Assembly: GCF_000188695.1 (NCBI RefSeq)
Contig: NW_004754906.1
Span: 695,486-736,826, forward strand
Direction: 5' to 3'
Source of the DNA: Salpingoeca rosetta
Lineage: Eukaryota; Opisthokonta; Choanoflagellata; Craspedida; Salpingoecidae
DNA length: 41,341 bases
Made by a program: the position numbers and the translations under genes. The notes under the pieces were generated by a model. The model did not search any database, was not told the DNA's origin, and saw nothing but the letters and a program-made list of their open reading frames with translations. Below are positions 11,441-32,669 of this stretch, one piece after another (the first letter of the stretch is position 1; each line of letters starts with the position of its first letter).

Positions 11441-12206
11441 TCAACAGTGGGGCTCGCCGCCACCAAGACGGTGCACGGCATTGTCGAGTGCCATCTCAAT
11501 CTGACAGTGGCTCTGCAGGATGCTGAGCTTGGGCCACGTGGCCAGCTGTCCCACAAGCACGCCGTGCCGCACCCGCTCAGGCGTTGGATTCGACACCAGG
11601 CTGGACACGTGCGAGCGAGTGAGCAAGACGTGAGCAAGCGAGTGAGGGAGAATTGAAGGTGGTGATGGTGATGGGGAGTGGATTGCATGCGTACAGGAAT
11701 GTAAGAACGCGCGGGAAAGTAAGAACGCGCGTACAGGAGCAAGAGAAGCCTTTGCACAAACAGGCAACACTCCGACATCATACCATACGTATCACACGCA
11801 GTTCCACACACGCTCCACGCACCCACCTCCACACTTCCCACTTCCACAAACGCACTAGAGATAATCGTTGAGGGTGACGCGTGGGGTGACTGTGATGTCA
11901 CCGCTGTAGGGCTGTGATAACAAGTGGCTGAAGTTCTTGATCCAGTGAGGTTTGAACCCAAGCTTGAGCAGCTGTTCAAGCCGATACAGCATCTGTGCAC
12001 GGGGTGTGTATGTGCGTGAGTGAGTGCATGTGTGAGAGTTGGGGCGTGTGGGAGAGTCAGCACGCGCAAAGAAATGGTTGATGGACGAGGCACAAACAAG
12101 ATCAAGCGTGGCAGGACAGCACATGAAGAGACAGAAAACCGTTCGGCAGGCAGCATGACTCACACGTCACCTGACAGAAGCACAACACACACACAAACAC
12201 ACACAA

Positions 12207-12237
<31 letters not shown>

Positions 12238-12485
12238 CACACAAACAAACACACACACACACACACCTCGGAGCGCACGAGCTGCAGGAGTCGACTGTTC
12301 CAGAAGGAGCGATAGCGCAGAAACGGGAGAATATGCGGATTCACCTGCAAACGGTGGTGGTTGGTTTGCAAGTTGTGGTTGCGTTCGTCGAGACACGCAG
12401 AGCGAATGAGAAATGGAGGGCATAGGTGGGTCACACTCGCGTCACACAATATACAATGTAAGTGTGTTCGAGAGAACAGTTGGTC

Positions 12486-12534
<49 letters not shown>

Positions 12535-15500
12535 GGCAGGCAGACAGACAGACAGACACACACACACACACACGCACGCACCAGCACAGACAAGCGCACA
12601 ACATACTTGGCTGACGATAAAATGGTTCACATTAAAGTGCTCAGCCAGCTGTTCCATGGGCAAATCTGTCTCCATCGAGCCTGGTTGCGCGGCACAAGCG
12701 AAAGCAGGAAAGGGCAAAGGGAAAAGCGAACGAGGTGAAGCAGGTGAGGCAGATGCGACGTGCAAGGGAGGGGGAGGTGGTGAGCAACGCATGCGACTAA
12801 GACAAGAGTGGAGGCTCAATCCGAAACACATAGGCGATCACAGTCAGGAACAACAACAAGAACAACAAGAACAACAAGAACAACAACAACAAGAACAAGA
12901 ACAACAACTTAAACAACAACAACAACAAGAGCAAGAACAACAACAACAACATGCTGGCCAAGTCAAACTATTCACATCAGGTGGTTCCAAGGGCGCTCAC
13001 CCTCTCTCACGTACCGTCACTCCACACTTGTCCGCCCGGGTTCCACGCCACGCGACGCCCATGCCCAAACTCAGCCTTGATCTGTGATGTGAAACAGGTG
13101 AGTGGATGAGCAAGTCAAAGAGGAAGTGGGGAGACAAAGTGGAAGGTGAGAAGAGGAGACGGAAGCGAAGGTATGACACACTGCCAGCATCGCAATAACG
13201 AACAACACAAAGAATAAGAGCAACAAACAACAAACAAACAAACAAACAAACAAACAAACCAATAAACAACCACATACACATACACGCACACACGCACACA
13301 AACCCACCTCGACGGTGTCAAAGAGGCCCATGAGAGCGCAGGAGGCGCACGCGGCGCTGGCGATGACGACATTCGGGGCAGTGAGGTGGTTGAGCAGGCG
13401 TGGCGACTCGCTCTGCATATTGCCGGTGGCACGCGTGCATGTGCATGCGTTAAAATCGTTTGGGTTGTTTGGGTGTGCCGTTGTGGTTGTGGTTGTGTTT
13501 GGTCAGTTGGTTGTGTTGTGTTGTGTTGTGTTGAAGACGAAGGGGAAGCGAGTGTCAGCGCAAATTTGTCACATGTACATGTGTGCAACGCAAGGTTGTG
13601 GAATGCGGAGCGATTAGTGCACAGCCACCACGCGCGTTGTTCCCAAGGCCCAGGTGCATGCAAGAACACGATGGTGACAGCAACTCACGGAATCGCGGGC
13701 GTTGATGGTGATGTTCAGCACACGGCCCGTTCGCTTGTACGCCTCCTGTCAAGCAGTGAAACGTGGGTGTTGGTCGTTGGCCATGGCATGCAAATTCTTG
13801 CTCTGTGGGCTTGTGACACGATGGCCAAAATTCAACCCCCCCCTCCCGGGAAACAACATTCACCCCTGTGGACCATCCCACGAGTACCGTAAGACAGGCG
13901 GGGCAATTGGGACGCCACAGTGGAACTCAGTTGTTGTCGCACCTCAAACGTGATGTCACCGATGTTGTCATAGATGCACTTCTCCAGCACACGCACGTCC
14001 GCCATTGACCCGGTCCTGGGCAGCAGCGCATGCCGTGCAAGGGGGGGGGGGCCGGTGAGCAAGTAGGTGAGAATGTGAGCCTATTGAAGTGAGTCAAAGT
14101 GGGTAAAGGTCACGCACGTACGTTGGGAAGGAAATTGGCGGAGTGACCAAGGACAAATGCACACTCCACCCACTGCTCTGTCTTCCCCTTCGTTCCCGGT
14201 CACACCTGAAGAGGCGCCGAAGGAGCGACGCAAAGTCAACGTCTTCCCCGTCAGGCACCAGCAGATTCCTGTGCCACACACATTCAAATGTTGCCGAGTG
14301 CGTGAAGATGAGACAGGTGCGCGTGGAGTATTCCTGTATCCACCTCACACCAAACACGTCCAATGCACATGTACACATGCATGCATGCATGCATGCATCA
14401 TGCGCACGCGTACGCACACATACACAGACACAGGAACAGGCACAGGCACATGCACACACACAGACAGACACTCACACACCCACACCCACACCCACATACA
14501 CACATACAAACAGACATACACACCCACACAACCACAACTGACCAGTTTTTGACGTCTGGAATCTCATTCTCGAAGAACTCGTCCAGCTCCTCGTCCGTGC
14601 GCGTGCAGATGAGACTGGCCATCAGAGAGCCTGCCGACGACCCGGACAGAATGCGCGGCAACAGCCCTTCCTTATGCAACACACGCACAACACCGAGGTG
14701 GTAGATGCCAAAGCCGCCACCGCCACTCAGCAGCAGCGCAGAGCGGCCAAACGAGCTTCGCATTGCCTCAAACATCTGCAGCTTGTCCTCGTGCGAGAGG
14801 CCAGGGATGTTTGTGTCCGCGAGGTAGTTGATTTGGTACACCACCTCGCTCACGTACTGCTCAATCAGGTCCTTCGTGCCGTGGTAGCACCGCTCAAACA
14901 GCTTTGGGTTGCCCATGTTGGCCAGGTTGCGGTGTAAGGTCGTGCGGAGCAGCCACGCCATGCGTGCGCGGTCGTCCTTCATGCGCGCCTGGTAAAACGC
15001 GTCCAGGTGGTCACGCAGCAGCATGTAGTCGTACAGCGTGCTCTCAAACCCCATCTTCCACGTCACGTTCCCCACCAGCTTGTCGAGCTGGATGGCCGTG
15101 TCCTTCCACTCGTCGTACGTGCGCGCATGTTTGAGCTGGTATCGCAGCGTGGCCTTGAGGCTTGAGCGCTGCGACGGGCCCAGGCCACGCGTCAGCCAGT
15201 GCGCGGCAATCTGGTTGGCCACGTCGCACACGTCTGCAAACAGCTCCACCACGCCCGTCACAATGCTTCGCGTGCCAGAGAGGGAGCCTGTCGTTACCCA
15301 CGCAAAGCGCACCAGCACGGCACGCAGCACGTGCACTACCGTCCACACCGCCATCAGCAGCGCTGTCTTGAGGTGCAGCAGGCTGTCGCGCGCCCACCAC
15401 GCCCCCTGTTGCCAATACCGCCGCCACCACGACGCTGTCCTCGCGCCAGCATCTGGTTCTGTGATGTGATCGTAAACGCGTACCCAGAATGATTCACAAC

Positions 15501-16549
15501 AGCACGACGTGCATGCATGGACATGATGTACGAACGTGAGCATGCAGGTACACGTGCGGCTGCGCGTGCAGATATTCAACGACAAGACAAAGGCAACAGG
15601 CACTTTGCAAGCGGTGAACACACACACACACACCAAAAGAAAGAAACCCCAACCATACTTACACACACACACATGCACGCGCATGCATGGACAAACAGAC
15701 AGACAAACGGACAGATAGAGATAGGCAGAGAGAGAGATGCAGCCACACACACAAACAAACAAAAAAGCACACAAAAAAACACAGACACCACACATCACAC
15801 ACACACACACACACACATACATACACACCTGCGCTTGTTGCTGGTGCCTCGTCGTGTTGGGTACCGGGGAAGTGGAGATTGCGGTTGAAGCGACGGGAGC
15901 CTGCTGCGGCCCGTCTTCTGCTGTTCTTGTCCCTTGCAGTTGCATGTGGGTCGTTTGCAATGCCAGAGTCTTGGTGGTCTAATACACCGTCCTGTTGGGC
16001 CAAAGGTGACCTGATACGCTCGCGGCCAACGACACCGGTGCTGCTGGAGCGCAAGGAGAGACGAGCTGTGGCTGTTTTGTCAGCAGCACCGACACCATTG
16101 CCGCTGGTACTTACACTCGCTTCTTCTTTGCCTTCATCATCATCTTCGTCTTCTGCAACACCATTTACACCATCAGCGTTCTTGTTGTCGGCGTTGTCGT
16201 CGTCGTCGTCGTCGTCGTCGTCGTCCTTGTCGTTGCTGATTCCTCGCACGTCGTCATCCTCTGATTCATCCGAGGTGGGTGCATGACTGTGGTCGTTGGG
16301 AATGGGGCTGCTCCTGATGCTGCTGACGCTGCTGTCATCCAGCATGGGTCTGGGTTGTCTATCGTGGTTCGTCGTGGTGTCAGCCAAGTGTTTGATGGTG
16401 CCATCGACACCATCCACGTGTCTGTCATGGTTGTGGTTGGAACTGCCAAAGGTGGCCTTGAATCCTTTCCATACATTCGACAATGTCGCTGATTTCGGTG
16501 AACGAGAAGGGCTACTACTGCCCACAGCATCGCCACCCTCTGTCTCCAT
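11441..16549 (-). CDS. Patatin-domain triacylglycerol lipase (Tgl3/4/5, SDP1 family)
   Basis: This is a lipid-droplet type triacylglycerol lipase or lysophospholipid acyltransferase. Eleven exons give 816 residues: 16549-15829, 15458-14543, 14268-14206, 14015-13943, 13745-13689, 13412-13308, 13081-13015, 12680-12607, 12344-12267, 11992-11856 and 11600-11441 (TGA). All phases agree. Residues 1-240 are acidic and Ser-rich, with an uninterrupted run of Asp. A hydrophobic segment at about 272-295 matches the membrane-associated DUF3336 N-terminus of this family. The oxyanion motif GGGGFGIYHLG is at 486-496, the nucleophile elbow GSSAG at 513-517 has Ser515, and the dyad aspartate is in DGS at 667-669. 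Family signatures EAYKRTGRVLNI, SPRLLNHLTAPNV and YSGDITV are all present. The start at 16549 is the first ATG after a (CA)n stretch. The gene is head-to-head with the DUF5054 gene. Confidence 0.95.
12485..12953. repeat. (GACA)n and (CAA/CAAGAA)n arrays in lipase introns
   Basis: A GACA tetranucleotide array at about 12485-12561 lies in the intron between exons 8 and 9. A CAACAAGAA-type array at 12847-12953 lies in the intron between exons 7 and 8. Both sit inside phase-consistent introns, so the Gln-rich translation of the second one is not coding. Confidence 0.85.
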
Positions 16550-22830
<6,281 letters not shown>

Positions 22831-23093
22831 GCGCAACCTCCCACGCCCACACACAGCTGTCGTCACCAACACATGCGGACCTGCTCTTCATGATGTTATG
22901 ATTGCACGCATGGCCACGTGCTGCAACTCGCCTCGCACTTTGCCCTCCCCTCCCGCCTTCTCCAAAATCTCTTGTGCTTTCCACGCGTGTTTCGTTCAAG
23001 TGGGTACAAAAGTCACCACAACTTGTACTGTGGACGGTTACAACCAACAATGAAACAACTCAAAACAGAAAACACGACAACCACTGCAACGGC
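22831..23093. other. Convergent intergenic region, DUF5054/NAC-alpha
   Basis: These 263 bases separate two convergent stop codons and must include both 3' UTRs. No gene and no canonical AATAAA were seen. Confidence 0.5.
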
Positions 23094-25123
<2,030 letters not shown>

Positions 25124-25329
25124 GGCTGCGTGTGTGTGGGTGTGATGGGTGCTGGGCAAGCGAGAGCGCAGGTGGGCAGCAGTTGCTCGTCTTGTCTTAG
25201 GTGTGAAAAAGGCCTCGTGTGTGTGCAGGCGAAGCAGTAGACAGCAAGAAAAAGGCACACCCAAGCAAGAGGAAGGAGAAAGCGGTGGGTTGGCCACCAA
25301 TAATTCTATCGTCGAAAATTCGTCGTATC
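25124..25329. promoter_or_regulatory. Shared 5' region of the NAC-alpha and NDUFV3-like genes
   Basis: The divergent start codons at 25123 (minus) and 25330 (plus) are 206 bases apart. The sequence is unique, without long microsatellites, unlike most introns here. No named promoter element was recognised. The role is inferred from position. Confidence 0.45.
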
Positions 25330-26189
25330 ATGCCTGGATATCGCGCAGCTGCAAGGGTGAGGGCAAGCAAGCAAGACGATGAGGACGATGGTGGTGGTGG
25401 TGGCAGTGGTGGTGGTGGCAGTGGTCGTGAAGGTCTCATGGCAGCCTGCATGCTAGCAGCTCTGTGGCTGTGCCTGGCTCGCAGTTGGATGTTGGATGGC
25501 GTCAGCCAACAGCGACGTTGTGCGCAAATCCAAACATACGCTCACGTTGGCGACATGTCGCATCACATCACACCACATCACATTCGAATGTGGCCACGTT
25601 TGCTTTCCACCAACCATTCGTGTTTGCACTTCTCCGGCTGACGTTGTTAGGTGCTCGTTCGCTGCGCAAGCAGCAGCACCAAGAAGGCAAGCAAAGCCGC
25701 CAAGCCCACCAAGGCCGCCAAGGCCACCGCTTCCAAGAAGAGCGCCTCTTCTGCCGCCGCCAACAAGAAGACAGCTGCCGCTGGTCAGTGTTGTTGCCTC
25801 CCCCCGTGCCACTAACCGACTGTGGTGTCATGCTCACGCTTGCTTGGATGTCTGCATGAACTCCACTGCCTGCTTACACACACATACTGGCACACACTGA
25901 CACACATTCACGCACACACTCACTCACAATGATGCACGCCGACGCACGTACGCGTCCACACTCCTGACACACAACCACACAACCCCCCCCCCCCCACACA
26001 CACAACCACATTCATCACTATGCAGAGAGCAAGTACAAGACAGATGTTGCAAACGAAAAGGGCTACTATGGACGCTCTGTGCCTTACTCAAACGTGCACA
26101 CGTCCCAGCTGGATGCCTACTATGACCTGACCCTAGAGATGGCAAACAAGCGGCTGCCCCAGCCAAGGCCAGCCAACTACACCAAGTAG
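25330..26189 (+). CDS. NDUFV3-like mitochondrial complex I subunit
   Basis: Three exons, 25330-25356, 25651-25783 and 26026-26189 (TAG), give 107 residues, all in phase. The N-terminus MPGYRAAARVLVRCASSS is Arg/Ala-rich without acidic residues, as in a mitochondrial targeting presequence. A Lys/Ala-rich linker of about 35 residues follows, made of KAAK-type repeats. The C-terminus carries YSNVH..., then YDLTLEMANKRLPQPRP. This resembles the conserved end of the 10 kDa NDUFV3 subunit (human form: DLNLELSKFRMPQPS) in the flavoprotein module of NADH dehydrogenase. The match is short, so the family call is an inference. The Lys/Ala linker alone would look like a histone H1 tail. Confidence 0.7.
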
Positions 26190-26738
26190 AGAGCAGAGAA
26201 CACCAAGCGTGGTCGGCCGCCTGCGCTAACTGTGCATCCACCACCAGTCTCTGCACGGCACCTCGTGTGGGTGCGTGTCTGTTGGACGCTGTCCACTCAC
26301 ATGTCTTTATGCGAACGTAGTTATTGCTTTCGTCTCATCTGTGTGAGCGCTGTGTGTGTGTGTGTGTCGTGGTGCCGTGATGTGACTGCTGTAATGATGA
26401 GGGTGAGCGGAGTGTAAGTGAGCGTGGAGAGGACAAGGCTTGTGTGTTTGCCTGTGTTGGCCGCTCATTCCATGTCAATAAAAACCACCGTGATGACTCA
26501 ATCTCTTGGCTTAGTTCGTTCATTGAGGGGGGCAGGAGAGGCAGGGGTCGAGGGCACGCACAGTGTGCTGCCATGCGCGCGAATATAAGGTGCAATGTAC
26601 AAAAGAACTAGACGTCATGCGTGACAGACACCACTGCTAGCGAACAGAACAACACCAAACAGCAACACCGAGGAACAACCATGTCACAACCAAACAACAC
26701 TGACTGACAACAACCAATAAGGGAAAAGGCAGGCACCA
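26190..26738. other. Convergent intergenic region, NDUFV3-like/MPP10
   Basis: These 549 bases separate two convergent stop codons. There is an AATAAA on the plus strand at 26477-26482. No open frame with recognisable protein was seen. Confidence 0.5.
26477..26482 (+). terminator. Candidate polyadenylation signal of the NDUFV3-like gene
   Basis: The hexamer AATAAA lies in CAATAAAAACC, about 290 bases after the TAG stop at 26189 and before a G/T-containing stretch. It is the best poly(A) signal candidate seen downstream of any plus-strand gene here. Confidence 0.5.
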
Positions 26739-27632
26739 CTAGAGCTTGTAGCTGGCCGCGCCAGACTTTGAGGACCGCTTTGCCTTCTTCTTTCTTGCGC
26801 CGGTGATGGCATCGGCCTCCTTCTCCACCTGTCGCTTGAGGCTCTGGAAGATCTTGTTCTTTGCAAGCTGCTCGTCCACGCTCACAGACCCGTCCAGGAT
26901 GGTAATGTTCTGCGGTAGAGAGAGAGAGAGAGAGTGTGTGTGTGTGTGTGTGTGAATGAGTGAGTATGATGTCAGTGAGTATGATGTGAGTGGCATGACA
27001 TTGTTGATTGGAGTCCTTGACCCCCTTCATTATCGCCAGCAACTCACCGCCTCGTTCTGCTTGGCCTTGTCCTTGAGCTTTGTCAGAGCGCGCTGTTTCG
27101 CGCTTGCCGCACTTTCCGTCGCCTGTGGAGGTGGGGAGCGGTTACGGGATAACCGAGGTGAGGGCAGCACACATGGCAGATGGCAGATTGGCAGCCAGAC
27201 AGACACAGAGAGACAAACAAACAAACAAACAAACAAACAAAAAAATAAACAAACAAACACACAAACAAACACACACAGCACCGCCATCACCACAGCAAGC
27301 CGACCTGTCCGCGGTCGAGCTTGTCCTCAAACTTTTCGCGGCGAATGCGGTCGTCGTGCTGCTTCTTCTTCTTCTTCCTGCGCTCGCGCTTGCGGTCCGT
27401 GTCGGTCGCCTCCTCCTCGCCAATCGCAACAAGCTCCTTCTTCGCAACTTCCTCGGGCGCCTTCTGCTCGTTCGCGCCAACAGCAGTCGGCGTCACTGTG
27501 GTGGTTTTGGGGGGGAGGGAGGAGGAGAGGGTGATGGTGGTGAAATATACGGGAGAAACAGTTGGGTCGAGCAGAGGACCGGACAGAACAAGTCAACACA
27601 CACACACACCCACACCCACACACACACACCCA

Positions 27633-27675
<43 letters not shown>

Positions 27676-30066
27676 ACACCCACACACACACACATTAGCA
27701 AAGCGGCCGAGCAACCACCAAAACAAACACAGCAGTGGCAGGCAGCAATACGGACCGTCCTCCATGGTGACAACGGGAGCGGATGTGGAGATGGAGAGAT
27801 CTTCCTTGGGCCGCATCGGGAGATAGTGTGCGTTGGTGAGCGCATTGAGCTCGTCCTCAATCGACATCATGAGTTGCTTCACCGCCTTGTGCTGCCGCTG
27901 CACACGCCGCTCAGCAGCGCTCGTCACAGCGCCCTGCGTCGCCTCGAGGAAGTCCTAATGGGAGTTGGTGGAGGTTGTAGGAGTGGTGGTGGTGAGTGGT
28001 GGGTAGGTGGTGGTGGACGCGAGATAGCACAATGATTGTTGGGCGCATTGTAGCTGTGGTTGTGATGCTACGCAGTCCAACAAGGCATGCACACACACAC
28101 ACATGCACACACACACACAGTGTCAACAACAGGGGCGGACCTGTTCGTAGACTTCGGCGAGGCTGAGCTTTGACTTCTCCTTGAGTACATCCGGCAGCTG
28201 CTTCTGCTCATTCTCCTGTTGAGAGAGAAAAGAGGGGGGGGGGGAGACACACAATCGCACGCACACGTGGAGGGGTGTCAAGCGCACGTAGCAGTGGTGA
28301 TGGGTGAGAAAGCAGCCAGATGTTGATGGTGGTCACAGACACAGACACACAGACACACAGGTAAACCCAGACACACACACACACACACACACACGCATAC
28401 ACCCCCCCCCGCCACCACCATGGGCCGGACCAGATCCTCCTCGAAGCGGCGCTCGACGTCGTCGAAGATGTTGTCGACAATGCGCTGCTTGATCACGTCC
28501 TCAAGCTTCTCCGTCTGCTCCTCTGTCATTGGCGGCGGCGGTGCTGTCACGTGGTCATACTCGAGAAACTCCTCAAGCAGGCTGTTCTCCGGCCGCACGC
28601 GCGCATCCGCCTCTGTTTACACACACATGTGGCAGAGGGGAGATAGGAGGTGGTGAGCCAGGTTTGCATGAACGGTTGATTGGGAGGACTGCAATGGAGG
28701 CGTTGGTGTTGTGTGAAGAACCAAAAGCCACACACACACACACACACCCACCCACCCACCCATCCACACCCACACCCACACACACAAAAGCGCAAAACAA
28801 ACCTCCGCTCATCTGCCACGTTTTCTCTGCGACATTTTCCTGCTCGAGCTCCTGAATCTGCTTCTTGATCTCGTGCTGGTGCCGCTGGAAGCTGGTCATC
28901 TTCTTAAGGTCCTCGATCGTCAACTCCTCGTCCCCAGACATGTCGTCGTCATCGTCGGTCATGCCCTCAAACTCGTCGTCATCATCATCGTCAAGACCGA
29001 GCGCCTTTGCATCTGTGTCGCTCTCGTGCTCATCCTCGCCGGTTCCCGCCTTATCCACGTCCTCTTCGTCACCCTCATCTTCCTCCTCATCTTCAAGGGC
29101 GGCGCCTTCGTCGTCAAACCCTTCTGCATCCTCATATGCGGCCTCGTCCTCATCGCGATCCTCCTGTTCATAGAGTGTGGCCACATCGGTGCGCGCGCTC
29201 TCAAGCTGTGTCGCCTCCAACTGTGATGACAGCATGTCGAAGATGGGCTCGTTCATCAGCTCGATTTGCGCTGCAAGAAGCGACATCGCAGGTGGCAAAC
29301 ATCAGCAATACAACACGCACGATGAGAAGTGTGCTCAAGATAGGCATCACGCTCACGCAAAAAGGCCCAGCGATGTTCGCAGGGAGACTGATGATTGCAA
29401 GATCTACAACACATACACGCACGCACACGTACACATGCACAAGTACCCCAAATTTGCTCCTCATCGAAGCCATGTGTCTGTGATCACAGCCAAGCGCAAC
29501 ACATCAAGACACAAACACAACGTGTGAGCGGTGCATGAGCTTCGGCAACGCCACGCGTGCAGGGACAGGCGGCGCCACATACCCAATGCAGCCGTGACAA
29601 TCACACTCACGGCATCCACACAGCCAACACAGGGAATCGCACCACAGAATATCTCTCACTCTCACACTGACTGACTGTCTGTCTCTTGGGCTCCTCTCCA
29701 TGTCTCACACATACCCTTTGTCTCTGTCTCTCTGTCTCTGTCTCTCTCTGTCTCTGTCTCTCTGTCTCTGTCTCTGTCTGTCTCTGTCTCTGTCTCTGTC
29801 TCTGTCTCTGTCTCTCTGTCTCTGTCTCTCTGTCTCTGTCTCTCTGTCTCTCACTCACTCACTCACACACACACACTCTCTCTGGTACGCACCATGAGTT
29901 TGTGTTGGATGGATGCCTGTCTGTTGTCGACGTGCAGCTGCTTGGCTGTGAGAGAAAACGCAGATGTCAGCGACCGCAGCGTATCCGCTGCCAATCGCTC
30001 GTCTACAACCAGGGCATTGGCCACATTGGCCGCCACCTCATCCACACCAGACAACAGCGGCTTCAT
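26739..30066 (-). CDS. MPHOSPH10: U3 small nucleolar RNP component MPP10
   Basis: MPP10 is a nucleolar protein of the small-subunit processome. It joins the Imp3/Imp4 subcomplex and is needed for 18S rRNA processing. Nine exons give 525 residues: 30066-29893, 29477-29447, 29270-28803, 28612-28419, 28215-28141, 27954-27756, 27495-27305, 27122-27048 and 26909-26739 (TAG). All phases agree. A short helical N-terminus is followed by [18 protein letters not shown], whose first part comes from a 31-base microexon. An acidic D/E-rich region, [40 protein letters not shown], a Lys/Arg-rich [15 protein letters not shown] and a basic tail ending YKL follow. All are in human order. Length is shorter than human (681 residues) mainly through a shorter acidic region. 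The start codon at 30066 is the first ATG in frame. Confidence 0.93.
29719..29862. repeat. (CTCTGT)n array in MPP10 intron 1
   Basis: An imperfect CTCTGT/CTGT array of about 140 bases lies between MPP10 exon 1 and the 31-base exon 2, on the plus strand. On the sense strand it is purine-rich (GACAGAGA). Confidence 0.9.
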
Positions 30067-30457
30067 CCTCCCTTTGTGCTGCTTGCGATGTGCAATGTGA
30101 GATGTGCGATGAGTGAGGAACAAAGTCGTGCTGCTGTGGCGCTGTATTGTGTGCACACGTTGTCTTGGCACGTGGTTATGTTATTGAAAGATATTGCAAA
30201 ATTTCCCAACCCGCGACCGTTCACTCGCCTGCTTGCTGCACCAGCTCCCAAAGACACTCTCGCCACTGTCTGCTGTCGCTCACCATCCTCGTCCTCAGCA
30301 ACTCTCTGGTACACCTGAACCATCTGTGGACAGGCCACGAGTTGAAGCAGGCGCAACTTTGTGTACGACGTGTTGTGTGAGTGTGTGTGTGTGTGTGTTG
30401 TCAAGGTTTTTGTTTGGGCACAAGCGATCAGCCTTCACTCATCGACAAGCAAGCAAG
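30067..30457. promoter_or_regulatory. Shared 5' region of the MPP10 and Nup62 genes
   Basis: The divergent start codons at 30066 (minus) and 30458 (plus) are 391 bases apart. The region is mostly unique sequence with one short GT run at 30376-30398. The Nup62 start context is GCAAGATGGCC, which fits a Kozak-type site. No other element was recognised. Confidence 0.45.
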
Positions 30458-32601
30458 ATGGCCTTCAAGTTTGGTGGCGGACAGCAGCCTCCGCAGCAGC
30501 AGCAACAGCAGCAGGCCATGCCTGCATTTGGGGCTGGACAAAAACCAGGAGGTGCGCCTGCTTTTGGCGGCGGCGGTACTGGCGGCGGCGGGTTGAAGTT
30601 TGGTGCCCCAAAAGCCGGTAATGTGGCCACACCCTCCCCTCTGTCAAAGCCTGCCACAACCGCACAACCACAACAAGGCTTCGCCTTTGGCAGCAAACCT
30701 GCACAGCCAGGCACAGGTGCACCCGCATTCGGTGCTCCACAGGCAGCGACGACAGGTGCACCCGCATTCGGTGCTCCCAAGACTGCCACTACCACTGCAC
30801 CAGCGTTTGGTGCTCCCAAGACTGCCACGACCACTGCACCGGCATTTGGTGCTCCCAAGACTGCCACGACCACTGCACCGGCATTTGGTGCTCCCAAGAC
30901 TGCCACTACCACTGCACCGGCGTTTGGTGCTCCCAAGACTGCCACTACCACTGCACCGGCATTTGGTGCTCCCAAGACTGCCACTACCACTGCACCGGCG
31001 TTTGGTGCTCCCAAGACTTCCACAACAACAGCAGGCGCACCCGCGTTTGGTGCTCCCAAGACTGCCACAACAACTGCACCCGCGTTTGGTGCTCCAAAGA
31101 CAGCCACGACAACAGCAGATGCGGGGACAAAGTCTACTGCGCCCGCCTTTGGAGCACCAAAGACACAAGCGAGCGGCCCGGCAAGTGGTTCGTCCTCATC
31201 CACAGCTGCTGCACCCGCCAAGCCCGCCTTTGGTGCACCCACTGCGCAAAGTGCCAAGCAGCCACCAAATGGATCAAACGCAGACCCAAACAACATGCTC
31301 TACAAGGAGCTCGACAAGGCCCTCGGCAAGGTGTGCATGTCTGTGTGTACAATTGCGTGTGGAATTGTGTGTGTGTGTGTGTGTGTGTGGGTGTGGGTGT
31401 GGGTGTGTGTGTGTGTGTGGGTGTGGGTGTGGGTGTGGGTGTGGGTGTGGGTGGGTGTGTGTCTGTGTCTGTGTCTGTGTGTGTGTCTGTGCCTGCGTTC
31501 GGTGGCCCTACGTCACTCAATTCACTGTTGTCACCACAATCACTCATGCGCCTCCGCCCATCACGTGTCGCACCAAACGCGCCTTTCCTCTCCCGCCCCC
31601 CCCCCCGTCTGCTTTCTGCACCCAACAGTGGCAGAAGGAGATTACAGACCAGCATGCGGCGTTCACGGAGGAGGTGACGCAGCTGCGGAAGCGCGATGGC
31701 GAGATCCTGGCCAACGCCAACCGCATCAAGTCGCTCAACGACGAGGTGGCACACGTCGAGAAGCAGCAAAAGAAGTACGTAGCACACGGTGGTGGAGCGT
31801 GGTGGTGGCGTGGTGGCGTGGTGGTGTGATGTGTGGTGGTGTGGCATTGATGCGGGTTCGGTGGTGGTTCGTGTTGAGGGACACGGGATGCTTGACTCAT
31901 TCAACCACTGCATCTACAACGACAACTGCTGGTGGTGGTGGTGGTGGTGCTGCTGCTGCTGCTGCTGCTGCTTTTTTGTTGCTCGTTGTCGTTTGTTGCA
32001 TCAGGTTGAAGGGCGAACTGGAGACGCTGACGAAGGAGCAGGAGGACATCAACGGTGGGGACCAATCTTGTTGTGTGATGGCTGTGTTGGGTTGGTTTGT
32101 GTCCAAACCGATCACACAACACGCTGCTGCGGCATTCGTATTGGGTTGGTGCAGTACACAACTGCCAGTGTACCCACACAACATACAACATACAACACAC
32201 ATTCATATTCATTCACACGCACGCATACAATGGCGTATGTGCATCCCGTATCTGCTTAAGGCATTCTGGATGAGCTTGAGAAGAGTGTGCAAGGCATGGA
32301 CGTGTCGGGTACCGCAGACCACGAACGCCACCGCATGTACGCCTGCATTGTATTGTATTGTGTGTGTGTGTGTGTTTGAGCATGGCTGCTGTCCCTTTTC
32401 TTCTATTGTTCGATTTGCACATGTGATTTGCGCGCCAACGACCAGCGGTACTGACGACGACGACCACCACCACCATGATGATGTGGTCACGCATGTGTGC
32501 GCAGGGCGGCGACGGCGATGCAGGTGCACGAGACCATGTCCAAGATGCAGGACGAGCTCATCAAGCTCACAACAGAGGTCAACCAAGGTGCGGACACACA
32601 C

Positions 32602-32669
<68 letters not shown>

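Noticed and set aside
12485..12561. CRISPR-like regular repeats
   Set aside because: The units are 4 bases long with no spacers, so it is a tetranucleotide microsatellite.
12847..12953. Glutamine-rich coding region on the plus strand
   Set aside because: It falls inside an intron of the lipase gene, whose flanking exons are in phase and conserved. The array is intronic on the other strand.
25651..25783. Histone H1-like Lys/Ala-rich peptide
   Set aside because: The exon joins in phase to a mitochondrial-type N-terminus and to a C-terminus resembling NDUFV3. There is no winged-helix globular domain.
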